Source: Primulina eburnea
Taxonomy: Eukaryota > Streptophyta > Magnoliopsida > Lamiales > Gesneriaceae
NCBI RefSeq assembly: GCF_022965805.1
Contig: NC_133101.1
Coordinates: 16,587,054-16,651,053, forward strand
Direction of reading: 5' to 3'
Length of the DNA stretch: 64,000 nt
The position numbers and the translations under genes were made by a program. The first letter of the stretch is position 1. Each line of letters starts with the position of its first letter. The notes under the pieces were generated by a model that saw only the letters and a program-made list of their open reading frames with translations, was not told the DNA's origin and did not search any database. This document shows, in pieces, positions 46,228 through 58,400 of this stretch.

Positions 46228-47542
46228 CACTACAACAAAAATGGCTTTCCGCAGCGCGCATATGGGCTTTCCGCAGCGCGCATTGCACGCTGCAAAGTTA
46301 CAAGCGGTTAAAAGTTCAAGATTATCCGCGGCGTGCAATGCACGCTGTTCATAATATTATCAACGGCGTGCATATGGATGTTGTCAATACACCTTTTCCA
46401 CAGCGTGCATGCGTACGCCGTTAATAGTCGTAAAAAAACAAAATATTAGCGACGGTTTTGGATAAATTCGTCGCCTCTTAGCGATGGTTAAGAAATGAAA
46501 TACCGTCGCTAATATAGCGACGGTCTTAAAATAAAGCGACAGTTTAAAATTTCACGACAGTTCTAAAGTCTGTCGCTAAATTTTGCGTAAATATAGAAAA
46601 AAATTTACTTTTATAATTTAATAAATTTGAATAAAAAATACAATTAAAAAATTAACCAAAAATTGAAACAAAAACAAGTATCTAAATCGAAATTAAAATC
46701 ATATAAATATAGAAAAAGTTTAAGTGTTGTTAAATGGTGTGGAGGACAATGGAACGGAAATCGGGTTTAAATAGATAATTTGCGATTTGGTGCGACGGTT
46801 TATTATTAAACCATCGCCGATGTATGTCTATTAGCGACGGTTATTTTTTAACCGTCGCAGATGTAATCGGCGACGGTTTTAAACAAACCGTCGCTAAATG
46901 TGGCCTTAAATCGAAAGTCGAACTCATTTTCCGCAGCCGTCGCCCATGTAAGTGCTAAATGTGGCCTTAAATCGAAATTCGAACTCATTTTCGGCAGCGT
47001 GCTAATAATATGCATGCCGTGAATAATACTATTAACGGCATGCGCTTAATGTACGCCGTTAATATCTGAACACGATTTTTTTTAAAAAAATGATTTATTT
47101 TTAACAGCTTACATAAACTTGTACGTCGTTAATAATACTATTAACGGCGTGCGTTTATTGTGCGTTGTCGTTTATATAATTTATTATCAGCGCACAAAAA
47201 GGCATGCTGCAAATATTACTATCCGCAGCGTGCGTTTAATGCACGCCAGTCCATAGTAATATCCGCAGCGTGCGTTTAATGCACGCCGTCCATAGTAATA
47301 TCCGCAGCGTGCTTTTAATGCACGTTGTTAATAGTATCAAGTTACTATCCGCAGCGTGTTTTATATGCACGCCGTCGATAGTACTATCCGCAGCGTGCTT
47401 TAAATACACGCCGTTAATAGTATCAAGTGCAACACTATTAACGGCGCATAGGTGGGTGCACGCCGTGAAAAGTAATATTCGCAGCGTGCTTTTAATACAC
47501 GCTGTTGATGACGTGCTGCGGAAAGTCGTTTTTCTTGTAGTG
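46228..47542. mobile_element. Non-autonomous CACTA transposon (1315 bp) inside gag
   Basis: The ends are CACTACAACAAAAA and the inverted TTTTTCTTGTAGTG, about 28 bp of terminal inverted repeat including CTTTCCGCAGC. They are flanked by the 3-bp duplication CTA (46225-46227 and 47543-47545). Subterminal regions hold many direct and inverted copies of CCGCAGCGTGC...GCACGCCG. The centre holds inverted GCGACGGTTT...AACCGTCGC repeats. No transposase is encoded. Confidence 0.92.
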
Positions 47543-47545
47543 CTA

Positions 47546-47711
47546 AAGTGTCCCAATTACGAGCATTTTCAGCTAATGAATTGAGATACTCAATTGCCTC
47601 ATTTGGATCTTTATCTTCAAATGTTCCATTACACATAAATTCAACTATTTTCCTATCTTGAAGTGTTAAGCCTTCATAAAATTGAGAAAAAAACTCTCCA
47701 CATTTCAAAAC
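47546..47711 (-). pseudogene. gag middle fragment of the Athila-like element
   Basis: Reads FYEGLTLQDRKIVEFMCNGT, FEDKDPNEAIEYLNSLAENA and NWDTLAL. The fragment lies between the solo LTR and the CACTA element and is colinear with the gag pieces on either side. Confidence 0.85.
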
Positions 47712-47852
47712 TGTAATGCCCGAGAATTAATCACTGTTAATCAAGGATTATTGACTTATAATTTAACGTGATTACAAAAGAGCCAACTGAGACACGAGTT
47801 AAGAGAATGTGCAGCTATTTATTTAGAATTTCAGCATGTGTTGCCGAAGCAA

Positions 47853-48084
47853 CACCGCACCTGCGCTCAGGAATATACCGCACCCGCGGTGCAATTCCAG
47901 TAGGGTAGCAATTTTTGAAAAACTGAGACCGCACCTGCGGTGAGAACAAGACCGCACCCGCGGTGCAGGACCGCACCCGCGGTCTCAACATGTACCGCAC
48001 CCGCGGTCGTGCAATTTCGGAAAATGGAAATTCTACCGAACCAAGAGCGCACCCGCGGTGCATCAAGGACCGCACCCGCGGTGT
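47853..48084 (+). repeat. ACCGCACCCGCGGT array in the solo LTR
   Basis: Eight copies of a CCGCACCCGCGG-like motif, one degenerate, at irregular 16-45 base spacing upstream of the TATA-like sequence. Confidence 0.85.
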
Positions 48085-48978
48085 GACGTGCAGTGCAAAG
48101 AGCTATGCCACGTCTCATGTTATTGCATGGATATATATATATATGTTGAGCCATTCGTTTCCTTCATATTTTAGCAACAAGGAACCGAGAAAAGGGTTCT
48201 GGAAAAGAGTTGAAAATCCTTACGCCTTTTGTGAGAAATCCGTCCGTCTGATTTTGAATCCGACTTCGGTATTGAGTTCCTGGCAACGTAGGCTACAACT
48301 GGACGTAAGTTTTACTACGTTTTGACATGTTTTAGAATTATGATATTGTCATAATTGAATGGAATTCATATATGATGTTCTTGACATATTAGACATCATA
48401 GAATCGAAGTCAGATTAAGAAACGGACTGATTATGGAATTGTTATGAATTTTTAGGGTATATTGATTTATACCAGACAGATTTGAATTGTGATTGGATTA
48501 CGGATTGTATTGGATATGGGTTATGGATTGTAACTGTTATCTGGTGATATGGTATTGACGGGGATACTGAGTTTGTACCGTTATGCTGTTGATTTTGAAT
48601 TAAATCAAGATTGATCAGATTGTTAATGATTTGAAAGGTATATTGACATGAGATTATTGATATTGTCATTGCCAGACAGACTGTGAATTCAGGACTTCGA
48701 CTGAACCGGAACCGGCGAAAGAAAGTTATAAGTCAATGTGGTATTGGGAGATCGACTTGAGTCGGTTAGACTTGAGTTTCCCTAAATCACATAATTTACT
48801 TTATTGCATTGATTGGATTGATATACTTGTTCTCTTGATTATAGATAGCAGGTATTAGACGAGTAGTCTTATGACAGAAGTGCCTGATAGTGGTGGATCA
48901 CCACGGGCACATTGCACGATGTCATGAGATATTGTGTTGGCCGAAGTGCCATAGTCTGCTACTGGATAATTGGCTATC

Positions 48979-49233
48979 GATGTGGATAGAATTATAGCTC
49001 ATTCTATTACTGGTGATCAGTATTGTATCAATGTGGATAGAATTATAACTTCTTCTATTACTGTTGATCGATGTTATATCGATGTGGATAGAATCGGAGT
49101 TTCTTCTATTACTGGTGATCGATACTATACTGATGTGGATAGAACCAGAGCTTCTCTATTACTGGTGATCGATACTATATCGACGTTGATAGAACTGGAG
49201 TCTTTTCTATTACTGTGGATCGATATGGAATGC
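48979..49233 (+). repeat. 51-bp tandem repeat, 5 copies, in the solo LTR
   Basis: GATGTGGATAGAA recurs at steps of 51, 51, 51 and 50 bases, with TCTATTACTGGTGATCGAT in each unit. The period is divisible by three, which keeps a spurious ORF open. Confidence 0.85.
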
Positions 49234-49770
49234 CAATGTCTGGAAACCGGGATCCCTAGGCTAGGATTGAGTCTAATCTGAGTCGTGGAGTCACGAGCAT
49301 TGTCGACAGTTTGATATTGATTATGTTTCAGATATTGATACATATCTTTGTTACCTTATTACATGCTTTATATTTGTTTATATGATTGCATGTTTCGTTG
49401 ATTTATACTGGGATTATATTCTCACCGGAATTATCCGGATGTTGTCTTGTCTGTATGTGTACATGACAACAGGTGGGACAGGTTCAGGGTTGAGGAGATG
49501 AAGAAAGATCGTGGTTAGAGTGGAGATTCCGGACTTTGATTATGATGTATAATAGGGTTGGAACACTTGACATTAGTTGTTAAACCTTAGTTTAGTTTGA
49601 ATGCATTCAGTACATGACTTGTATTGTATTTTATATACTGAGATGTATATATGTTTGATTTCACTACGTTCCGCATTTTAAAATAAAAAATAAAAAATTA
49701 GACCCTGTTTTTAATTGATTAATTAGTCCCAATTATGATTAAGAACTTGATTAGCGTCCGGGTCCCCACA

Positions 49771-50214
49771 AAAACCATGATGTAGACAAAGATTAAGCAA
49801 TTCTTTGTATCTATCCAAACACTGATAAAAAGTTTCTCCCTTTTTTTGAGTGTAAGTGATTATTTGTCTTTTGAAAGAATTTGTTCTATGAGATGGAAAA
49901 AACGTTTTCAAAAATTCTTGTTGCAATTCATCCCAAGTTCGAATGGATCCCGATCTAAGATTTTGTAGCCAAGTTTTAGCTTTATCTTTTGAAGAAAAAG
50001 GAAAAAGCTTAAGTCGAATGGTGTTCATGCTACAATTTAGATAATTATATGTGTTGCACACTTCTTCAAACTCTCGTAAATGCATGTATGGATTTTCAGA
50101 ATCTAAGCCATGAAAGTTGGGTAAAATTTGGATAATACCAGGCTTAAAATTGAAATTAGATTCATCAAGTGGAAAAACTAGACATGAAGGTGCACTAGTA
50201 CATGGAGGATTCAT
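49771..50214 (-). pseudogene. gag N-terminal part of the Athila-like element
   Basis: Starts at ATG 50214 and reads GIIQILPNFHGLDSENPYMH, FEEVCNTYNYLNCSMNTIRL, FPFSSKDKAKTWLQNL and TWDELQQEFLKTFFPSHRTN, the retro-gag core. It continues to HHGF, where the solo LTR interrupts. It is fully open, and is the best-preserved coding part of this element. Confidence 0.88.
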
Positions 50215-50460
50215 GTGATCTCTAAGTGTTCTCTGTCTATCATGATCATGTTGAGATTAGATTTCATCTTCATTTTCTTGGATGGGTTCTTCCGCCATGT
50301 TTTATTAAAATAAAGGGTTATTTCGAATGAGTCGACCACTAAGTGTACGTGACCAAATGGTCATGCAAATGCAAAAGAACAACACACAAAAGCAATAAAA
50401 ATTCAAATAAAGAAAAACTAAATATAAAAAAATTAAATAGACTTGAAATTAAATTATACT

Positions 50461-50478
50461 TCCCCGGCAACGACGTCA
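50461..50478 (-). other. Primer-binding site of the Athila-like element
   Basis: The minus strand reads TGACGTCGTTGCCGGGGA a few bases after the 5' LTR. It differs from the tRNA-Asp type TGGCGCCGTTGCCGGGGA by two transitions. Confidence 0.85.
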
Positions 50479-50484
50479 AAAACC

Positions 50485-52038
50485 TGATACGATTTTGATT
50501 GTTGCACTCCCAAGAGCAGGTTGTCCACAAGTAGTATAATTCGATGAGTCCGAATATCGTATCCACGGAGAAGCTAAGGTAATTACAAGTCCACTACAAT
50601 GTCTTTTTTTTTGTTTTGTTTTTTTCTTTTACTTGTTTGAATCTTTAATTGGTAATTTTTAATTTTTCAAATTTTAATTTAAGAAATTGAGATTAAATGA
50701 TCCACTCTTGGTATTTTAATAAAGTTAACATTAATGAATATTATTGAAATGCACTTGATAAAATGGTTCCAATATATTAAATAATCATATTTATATTATG
50801 TTATATATTATTATCTTATAAATATATATACCAAAACTTATAAATATTGTCAAGTATTTATTGTGCTATTTATATATTTTTAAACACTAAATCAAGGTTC
50901 TCACTTTAAATGGTTGGAAAAACCAAACAAACATTTAAATGATACCAAGAAATTAATATTATGATATATTCATATATAATAAATCAAGGCATCCACTTTA
51001 AATTGTTGGTAAAACCAAACTAACATTTAAATGTTACCAAGAAATTAATATTATGATATATGATTAAATGAAGGCATCCACTTTAAATGGTTGGTAATAC
51101 CAAAATAAAAATTTAAATGGTTCCAAGAGTTTAGTGTAACATATAACAACAATAAATCAAAACTCCAACTTATAAATAGGGTATAATAATGCTTAAAAAA
51201 ATAAATATAACATAAACAATAAATAATAATTAAATAATATAAAACATAGATTCTTACCTTTTAATAACCTTATAATCATGCCAAGAGTTTCTCTTTTCAT
51301 CTCAACTTTAGGAAGTTAGCTACTCATTATTCAAAGTGTAAAATTTTGAATATGAAATTAACATGCTAATTATATTTAAATGAAGCAATAAAAGAAAAAT
51401 AAAGAGAGAAATATTATGAACTCAAAGGTTTGTTCATAAAATGGGGGATATCTCAATACATTACAATGTACCTCTATTTATAGTCAAATTTGGGGAGACA
51501 ACCACAAATAAAATATTATTTTTTTACACATAATTCTTCATGGATGTTCCAAGAAATTAAATAATAATACACATCATTTTTGAAAATCTTCTCATCTGAA
51601 TTTTTTTCCCCACATAAAACAAAACATGTAGATAATTGAGTTGTTTGAATTGTTATATTTTTTTTAACCATTTGACCTAATAATTTGAGAGATATAGTAA
51701 AAATGCTAGAGTATGGTAAAACTGTCACTCCTTTGGTAACTTTATTTGTAGAATAATTTGATCTCAATTGTAAGAAGATTTTTATCTCATGCTTGTCACC
51801 AATATTGTAGATATTATCATCAACTTTCTACAAGTCCAAGAATCATCTTAATCTAATTTTCAATGTCAAGGTTATTCTTGTTTTATCGAACTTGTAAAAA
51901 TAGTAAAAAACTTATAATTACACAACAAATTATTTTTTATACGATTTATTATAAACATATAATAAACATTTAACAAAATAAAAACAATAAATTTATATTT
52001 TAAAACATTTAATTAATGTACAATTTTTATTTTTATCA
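50485..52038 (-). repeat. 5' LTR of the 27-kb Athila-like element
   Basis: 1554 bp. It is noticeably diverged from its partner at 24890-26442 by substitutions and small indels, suggesting this is one of the older insertions in the window. Confidence 0.88.
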
Positions 52039-52103
52039 TATATCATTTAATATATATGTATATCCATGCAAGCTGAATAGATAAAGTCTTTAAATATACA
52101 TGA

Positions 52104-53147
52104 TGTTAGAATTAAAGTTTCGGAGTTTGACAAATCAACGCTTTTGAAGGTTGCAGAACTGATCGGTTCAACTGAACTTATTCGAACTGAAACTACTTTA
52201 ACTAAAGTTGACCGAACTGATTATTAATGAGTTAAAAATACGAAGGCAACCAAACTGAATTTTTGAAAGTAACTGTAATATCAGTTGAAACTAAAGACAA
52301 TCCAGCTGATCGAAATATTGTCAGCTGAAAGTCAGGTTGACACGTCATCAGTTAAGTGCGGCTACCAACCGACAGATTGTACACGGCAGACTCTATCGAT
52401 AGTGGGAGCGCCGCATATCAGACTGCAACAGTGTACTATTGTCAGAAGAATGTTGACTCATGCAGAAAGGGCAAATCAACGGATATGAGTCATTTAATGC
52501 AATTAATGTGACCGTTGAAAGCAAAGCCTATAAATAGCCGAGGATTTCAGCTAAGACAAAAAACTTTTAGAAAAATACTCTGAACAACCTTTGAATTCAG
52601 ATATACTCTATCAGTTACGATATTCATATAAAAAAGCTCACACTTCGCAGAAATATTCATAGCTTTCAGGCTATCACTTGAGCTAAAATTCTAAGCACAT
52701 TAACTATTGTATTTGATCTTCTAAATATTAGTTGTGCTAAGAAAGAGATTCAATTGTATACTGAAAAGTTGTAAAGAAACTAAGAGTTTCAGTTTGGCAG
52801 TGTTTAAGTCCAAAATGAAGTGAGCTATTACAGCTTCTTTATTTAATCAAAGTCTTTTAGTGAAAATCATATCCTTGTAATAGAAGGGGTGAGGTAGGAG
52901 CATTTAAAATCTCTGAACATCCATAAAATCTTCGAATCCTTTATTTCAATTATTCGCTTAGTATTCAATCTATCAGTTAGTTTATTTCCGCACTTAAACC
53001 AAGTTAATTTTCTGTTATTGACAACAAGATTCTTGAATCCAGTTTATTAATAAACTGATTCACTATTATCGAAAACAGTCAAAAATCCGTAAATTTTTAT
53101 TCAACCCCCTTTCTAAACATTTAACCCCTGGAAAACTGATCTTAACA
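52104..53147 (+). mobile_element. Solo copia-type LTR (1044 bp)
   Basis: Starts TGTTAGAATTAAAG and ends GATCTTAACA, flanked by the exact 5-bp duplication CATGA (52099-52103 and 53148-53152). The TATA box CCTATAAATAGCC lies at about 52528-52540. The U5 end TTCAACCCCCTTTCTAAAC is a common copia LTR tail. No internal region is present. Confidence 0.9.
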
Positions 53148-53152
53148 CATGA

Positions 53153-55319
53153 CATACATGAGGTCTGTCTCGCAACATAAAATCATGAAAATCATTAGAA
53201 AGTGTACCATATCTTTCAAACTTTAGAAGTCTTTTGGCATAGTTAATGTAGTTCACACTTGGTGAATGGAAAGCTAATTGAAATTCACTTAAGTGCTGCT
53301 AGAAAAATGTGATGCTAAATTGCAGACATGTAAGTACGCTTTTATTGGTCAAGATGAATATCATGTGTTGGCTCCACATACATCTTTTGTGGTTCTCATT
53401 AGGATTGAGTTATTGTATTAGTTGAACTCTTAGTATTGGGTCGATAATGATGAGGTCAGTGTTAGGAATCATAAACAAACAAATATACAACTTTACCATT
53501 TTCAGTGAGTAATTTTTCTTTCTTCTAATATAAATTTTCCTAATTTTTAATGTTTGCATAGAAAATTGTGTAGGCGTTCCAGACACAAAATCATACCAGA
53601 TGAATAATTTGACTTTTATTATAAAGTGACACATTTATTGATATGGTGTTAATTCTAACCCTTTAGTAAGCTACAAAGTTACGAATTTAAACGAAAAATA
53701 TGATGAAATTTGTAAAAGAAATCCATGAACTAATCTAATTATGTTATTATGGATTGAAATAACATTTTTACGATTATAAACATAAAAGTTGTTCAGGAAT
53801 ATGCTAAGAAATTTACGATAAACTAAAAGGAATGAAGATAAAATCGAAATTTGCAGAAGCTTTTGTTGTAGATATTTTTGTGTTGATGAGTTTGTGTAGA
53901 GTCTGTTTTTTTTAATTCTTCTTTCTGCTTCTGTTCGATACTCATCAACGGTTGATGCTCGGTTTTTGCACGATCATGTACATGTGATAGTGGCCTCTTT
54001 CATGGTCCATAACTTAGTCAATCTTGCAACTCCTCAAAATTTCAGACGCCAACTCTCTTTTAACCTAAAGGGCTTGAAATGTTTTCTTTCTATTGGGATT
54101 CTACTTCATATATTTCCTTGGATAATAGATTTTATGTTATTTCATTTTTCAAGACAAACAAATGTCCTCAGTAGACAATTTGGCCAATAAACTATTTTGG
54201 CTATTTATATAAGCCCAACCCTATTGTCACAACCCATTTACAAGTATTGGGCCCAAATTTTAAAAAATAAATGCTTTCTGGAAGAAGAGGGAAAGACAGA
54301 TAAAATTGAGTATTCCTCTTCTAAATCTACGATAAAACAACATATAAAAAATTTCACTTCATCTTCTTCCTCCAACTTGTCTAGGAAAAAAATTCTACAC
54401 AACACTGAATTTCCCATCAAATTTCCATCATCTATATATCCTAATTTTATTTCTCTTCCTCAAATACACCTCATTCATGCATCTAGGCATCGCTTTGCTT
54501 CACAAACCACTTGCCGTTGACGCTCATCGGGCCCATTTGCCGCTTTTCCCTTTGATTTTTGGTTTCTCCGATTCCGGCAATATGGCATTTTTCTAATTCT
54601 TCATAGCACAAATCATTTAAATTTTATGTGGTCTTCATGCTCGTACTCAAGATGTTTGAGATTTGGTGTGGATGAGGTTTGTGTGTTTAGCTTTATGACT
54701 TATTTTAGAATTTGTTGATTCAATAACTTTGAAACCTTGAACAAAAGGTGATGAATTACTGATTGACTTCATTTTTTCTTGAATTGAATCTCTTTCGTAT
54801 TTCTCTGAATCTGAAAGCATGTGTACAAAGAATGCGAAATATTTATTTTCAAAAAAAATTCATACATGAATATCTGTTGATTTTCTCGAGCTCATGGCAT
54901 TTCCTGCTAATGTTATGCTCAATAATGAACTTTATTATTGATCTATTTGCGATCTTGCATCATGTACACCTAGAAAATTAGGCCAAAAATAATATTGAAT
55001 AAAATTAAGTTAATTATTTGGCAACTTTATACAAATTTATGTTTATAGTAGCCAAATATTTCAACTACTACACCATTCTTTGGTCGTGTTTCATTTTTTT
55101 TTTCATTATTATTTAAGCATCTGTGTTGCCATTCCCTTGATTTATCATCTGGTTATAATTTTATTTAGCAGGAATGATCAATTGGAGAAAGAGATGATTT
55201 GGCAATTTCAAAGGTAAATACAGAAAAAGTACCTTAAAGACTAATAAAAATGAAGAAGCTTGTCTTATAGGAGTGTCACTGGCCAATTTCAAAGAAAATG
55301 ATCAATCCTAGATGGTACT
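53153..55319. other. AT-rich region without recognisable gene
   Basis: Several ORFs of 60-107 codons lack family resemblance. A pyrimidine-rich stretch around 54340-54560 with a TATATATCC looks like a possible promoter/leader, but no coding exon follows that I can support. Confidence 0.5.
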
Positions 55320-56815
55320 TGTTGGGATCGATTAAAGGGGTAAATCATTGAGCTACAATAGCTCGGTTTTTGAAATATTGAACACTGATTAATTAAATCG
55401 AGTTTGTTATTCAAACAAAGTGGAAGATACTCGAAATAATCTTTCGTAGAAATCGATTAAATATTTTGTAAAATATTAAAAATATATGCAAGTTGAATGA
55501 GTAAAAATATTTCGATTGAAGCATTTTATCAAACACTTTATATGCAATATTTTGGTATTTGAAGAACACGTACAATGCTTCAACAATGCATCTTTAAATA
55601 CAATGGAAATGATAAGTAAATGAAATAAATAAATAGACACGAATTTATTTATGGATGTTCGTAGATTAACAACTTCTACGTCACATCTTCTTCCCCTTGG
55701 AAAGGATCCACTAAAAGACTTTGATTTATACAACACCATGTACAAACTCATTTCAACTTAGGACTTATCTCTTTTCTAATTGTAACTCCTAGCATACTCT
55801 CGATTGTAGGGCGCAACCTCACAATCCGCATAATGTTTAACGTCTCTTATGCCAAGACTACAAACACAATCTTTAATGTCTTTTCTGTGAAGACTCACTC
55901 AACTAAAATTTGAAGTTCAACTCTTTTGTATATTTTTGAGTGATTGTGTGTGAGAAATTTATGCTTTAAAATATACATCTCAAATTTATCCTCACACAAG
56001 GGCTTGTGCTCTCAAATATCAGATTTCTTCATGCTAGCTGCTCATGCTTTAAAACCCCTTCAAAAGCTCTTGTTTGATCTTCAAGATGTTGTATCTATAG
56101 GCCCCAACAATGATATATATGTTAGACACAAGAATATGACCGTTTGAAAATTTTATGTACTGTTTCTGAAATTGAAACGGTCAAATTCGCCTTGCTGGAC
56201 ATTTTCCCGAGCTTAAACTGGTTCGTCAACGGTTCAAACTGGTCAGCGGTTGAAAACTGGTCAGTGGTTGAAAACTGGTCAGCGGTTCAATCTGTTCAGC
56301 ATCTCAACCGCAGCTCAACAACAGCTCAATTGGTGTGCTGCAGAATCAGTAGCTTCATCGCCATTTATCATCATCTTAAGCTTCGATTCAGACTTTGACT
56401 TCTGAAGATGTTTTGTAGATGATTGGCTTATCTTTTTAACGCATACTTAATCGCTTCATTCCAATAAGCGAGCTCGTTTTGAACTTTTTGCAGAATCCGA
56501 AATGTCTTGTTTGAAATTCAATCTGCGGTTTGACCTAGATAAAATTCGAACTGTCCGACCGGCCTGAGATATGACTTGTAGATAATTGAATTGGCTTTTC
56601 AGCCATTTTGGCCTTAGGTAATTTCAATCCCTGTTTTGTAAGATATGCTCAAAATATTTCACCTCGCCAGAATTCAACCGGTTGTGAAATTGAAGTTCCA
56701 GCTTCCAACTTGATGTATCAATTTCACACTTGAGTAAATATGTTAGAAATACAATAACAAGTTTTGTTATCAACAAAATCAATATTGCTAGTGTTTCTGC
56801 AACCAACAGAACTTT
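55320..56815 (-). mobile_element. Copia-type LTR, antisense, boundaries approximate
   Basis: Starts TGTTGGGATCG on the printed strand and shares with the intact copia LTRs the order of a TTCGTAGATT-like primer-poor stretch, ACTAAAAGACTTTGATTTATAC, ACAACACCATGTACAAACTC and TAGGACTTATC. A TATA-like CCTATAGATAC in antisense lies near 56092-56102. The right end is probably near CAACCAACA (about 56812); no target duplication was confirmed. Short repeats GAAAACTGGTCAG occur near 56240-56285. Confidence 0.5.
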
Positions 56816-57999
56816 TGCCAGTGGCTGAGCACATACCTCAGTAATGTCGCACACACTGGGAATAAAAAACATAGACTATGAATAGTAGTTGTATTAATAT
56901 AATCTTTTGTTTTCCTTTCAAGTCTCAAACTTGTTTTGATGATATTTTTTAAGAGGGAATGCGGTCTTGCCGGCCAGCAAACTAGTTGAGTTAGCTTTTA
57001 GATGGTGTTGAATTTCATTTCGTATTCTTGTACAAATAAATTGGTCGTATCAATGAATGGTAGCTGACCTAAGGCTTGATTTGTTATGGAATCTCTTTTG
57101 ATTTGTGTTGTTTAAAATAAAACTATCTTAGTTGATGACATGAAAATTTATTACATTTGAGTTGATTAAGATTAATCAAAACCTTCTAATAGGAGGAAAG
57201 TAATTAAAGAATACTTTTTTCTATAATAAATTAAATAAATAAAATGGATTATTATTAAAAAATTTATGGAATATAAACTAAATACCTTGTGCACGAAAAG
57301 AATCATAAATTTTTGGGGGCGTCTACAAGGCCGTTGTGTTATTAAGGATATTGTTGTTGACATTATGATTAATATGATATGTCTTATCACTAATATATAA
57401 TATATGAAAGAAAAATTCACTAATAATATACGAAAGAAAAATAAATATTATTTTAACTAAAACTATAATTATTACTATAATTATCGTTGAGTCAAGCGTA
57501 CATAAACGTCATTTGATTTTTGGTTGGCTATGTGGGCAATAAAAGAGTGACGCCAGATCTTAACGGGTAATATTGTCTCTGCATGTTACAGGGCCGACAC
57601 TTAAAAAATAGTGTTGTGCATTGGATAACAGTTGTAACTTTTGATCTAGTGGTAAGCGCTTGATTCTAACAATTATTTTTATTTTTATGACTTTTTTATA
57701 ATATTTTTCTATTGTTATTAATATTTTAATTAATGCTTATAATAAAAAATTATTAATATTTTAATTAAAATAGTTACGATAAATATCTTATTATTTATTG
57801 ATTTTATTAATGTATTGTTATAGTTAATATTAATATTGTAATATGATTGAATAATTATGAGTTTGACTAATATTAATATAATCATTATTAACTATATTTT
57901 TATTATAATAATAATATTTAATTGGAAACAATAATATCTATAAGCCGGCCCAATTTGTAAAGGTAGAGTTAAACACCGATTATCTGTAATTCCCATATC
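56816..57999. other. AT-rich region without recognisable gene
   Basis: Long A/T tracts and simple ATT/TTA runs. No domain, TIR or LTR was identified. Confidence 0.5.
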
Positions 58000-58400
58000 G
58001 ATTATTGGAAACAGTAATTTGTTCTTTATAATTCTGTTACCCGCACTCTCACTTTGCCGGGCTCAGTAGCGTGGGCCTGTAACCTTAGCAGGGGCAATAA
58101 AGGTTGAGGGAAATGAATAGTGGGCGTTATCTTCGAACTGGAGTTTGACTCCGGAGTCCTACTCCCGATGACGGGCTCAGCCAGGCCACTCGATGACGGG
58201 CTCAGCCGATAGTTTGTGTGACGGAGGCTTTCCGTACTCAGGACTTAGATCGATGGCCTTCTGGGGGTCCTCGTCAAATGTCTTGACGCTGGCTTTGCAG
58301 AGCAGCGGCTATCATCCTGTGCAGAGCACAGCTGCTATTTCTATACGGTGAAATACTGTAATAAGAGTTGGTCCACCTCATTCCACTCGACCTTTTTGGT
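58000..58400. other. GC-rich island, origin unknown
   Basis: Markedly more GC than its AT-rich surroundings. It contains the direct repeat CGATGACGGGCTCAGCC (about 58168 and 58192). The composition suggests a transferred segment (organelle DNA) or a remnant of another element. I could not match it to any organelle gene. Confidence 0.3.

Larger units (their letters stand above)
47712..49770 (+). mobile_element. Solo LTR (2059 bp) inside gag
   Basis: Starts TGTAATGCCCGAG and ends GGTCCCCACA, flanked by the 5-bp duplication AAAAC (47707-47711 and 49771-49775). A GC-rich array (47853-48084) lies before a TATA-like TATATATATATATG at about 48131. A 51-bp tandem repeat lies at 48979-49233. No internal domain is present, so it formed by LTR-LTR recombination. 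The start resembles the left-edge LTR of the window. Confidence 0.9.
24890..52038 (-). mobile_element. 27-kb Athila-like Ty3/gypsy element with nested insertions and gene cargo
   Basis: Minus-strand LTRs of 1553 bp (24890-26442) and 1554 bp (50485-52038) start TGATA and end TATCA. The flanks TATGT (24885-24889) and TATAT (52039-52043) are a target duplication with one mismatch. Reading from 52038 down come a tRNA-Asp-type primer site, gag, protease, RT, RNase H, integrase, two non-retroviral ORFs in the env position, a polypurine tract and the 3' LTR. Later events are a copia element, a CACTA element, a solo LTR and a 1.9-kb tandem duplication. Removing them leaves about 11 kb, normal for Athila. 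Confidence 0.85.

Noticed and set aside
46203..47584. ORFs within the CACTA element
   Set aside because: They consist of translated subterminal repeats. No transposase motif is present.
47963..48325. 120-codon ORF in the solo LTR
   Set aside because: It starts inside the CCGCACCCGCGG array and crosses the TATA-like sequence, so it is not a plausible coding region.
48970..49281. 103-codon ORF with repeated DVDR motif
   Set aside because: It is produced by a 51-bp tandem repeat (divisible by three) inside a solo LTR, so openness reflects the period and not coding selection.
53966..54981. Possible host gene (several ORFs of 60-107 codons)
   Set aside because: There is no recognisable domain and no consistent splice structure. 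Pyrimidine-rich leader-like sequence alone is not enough.
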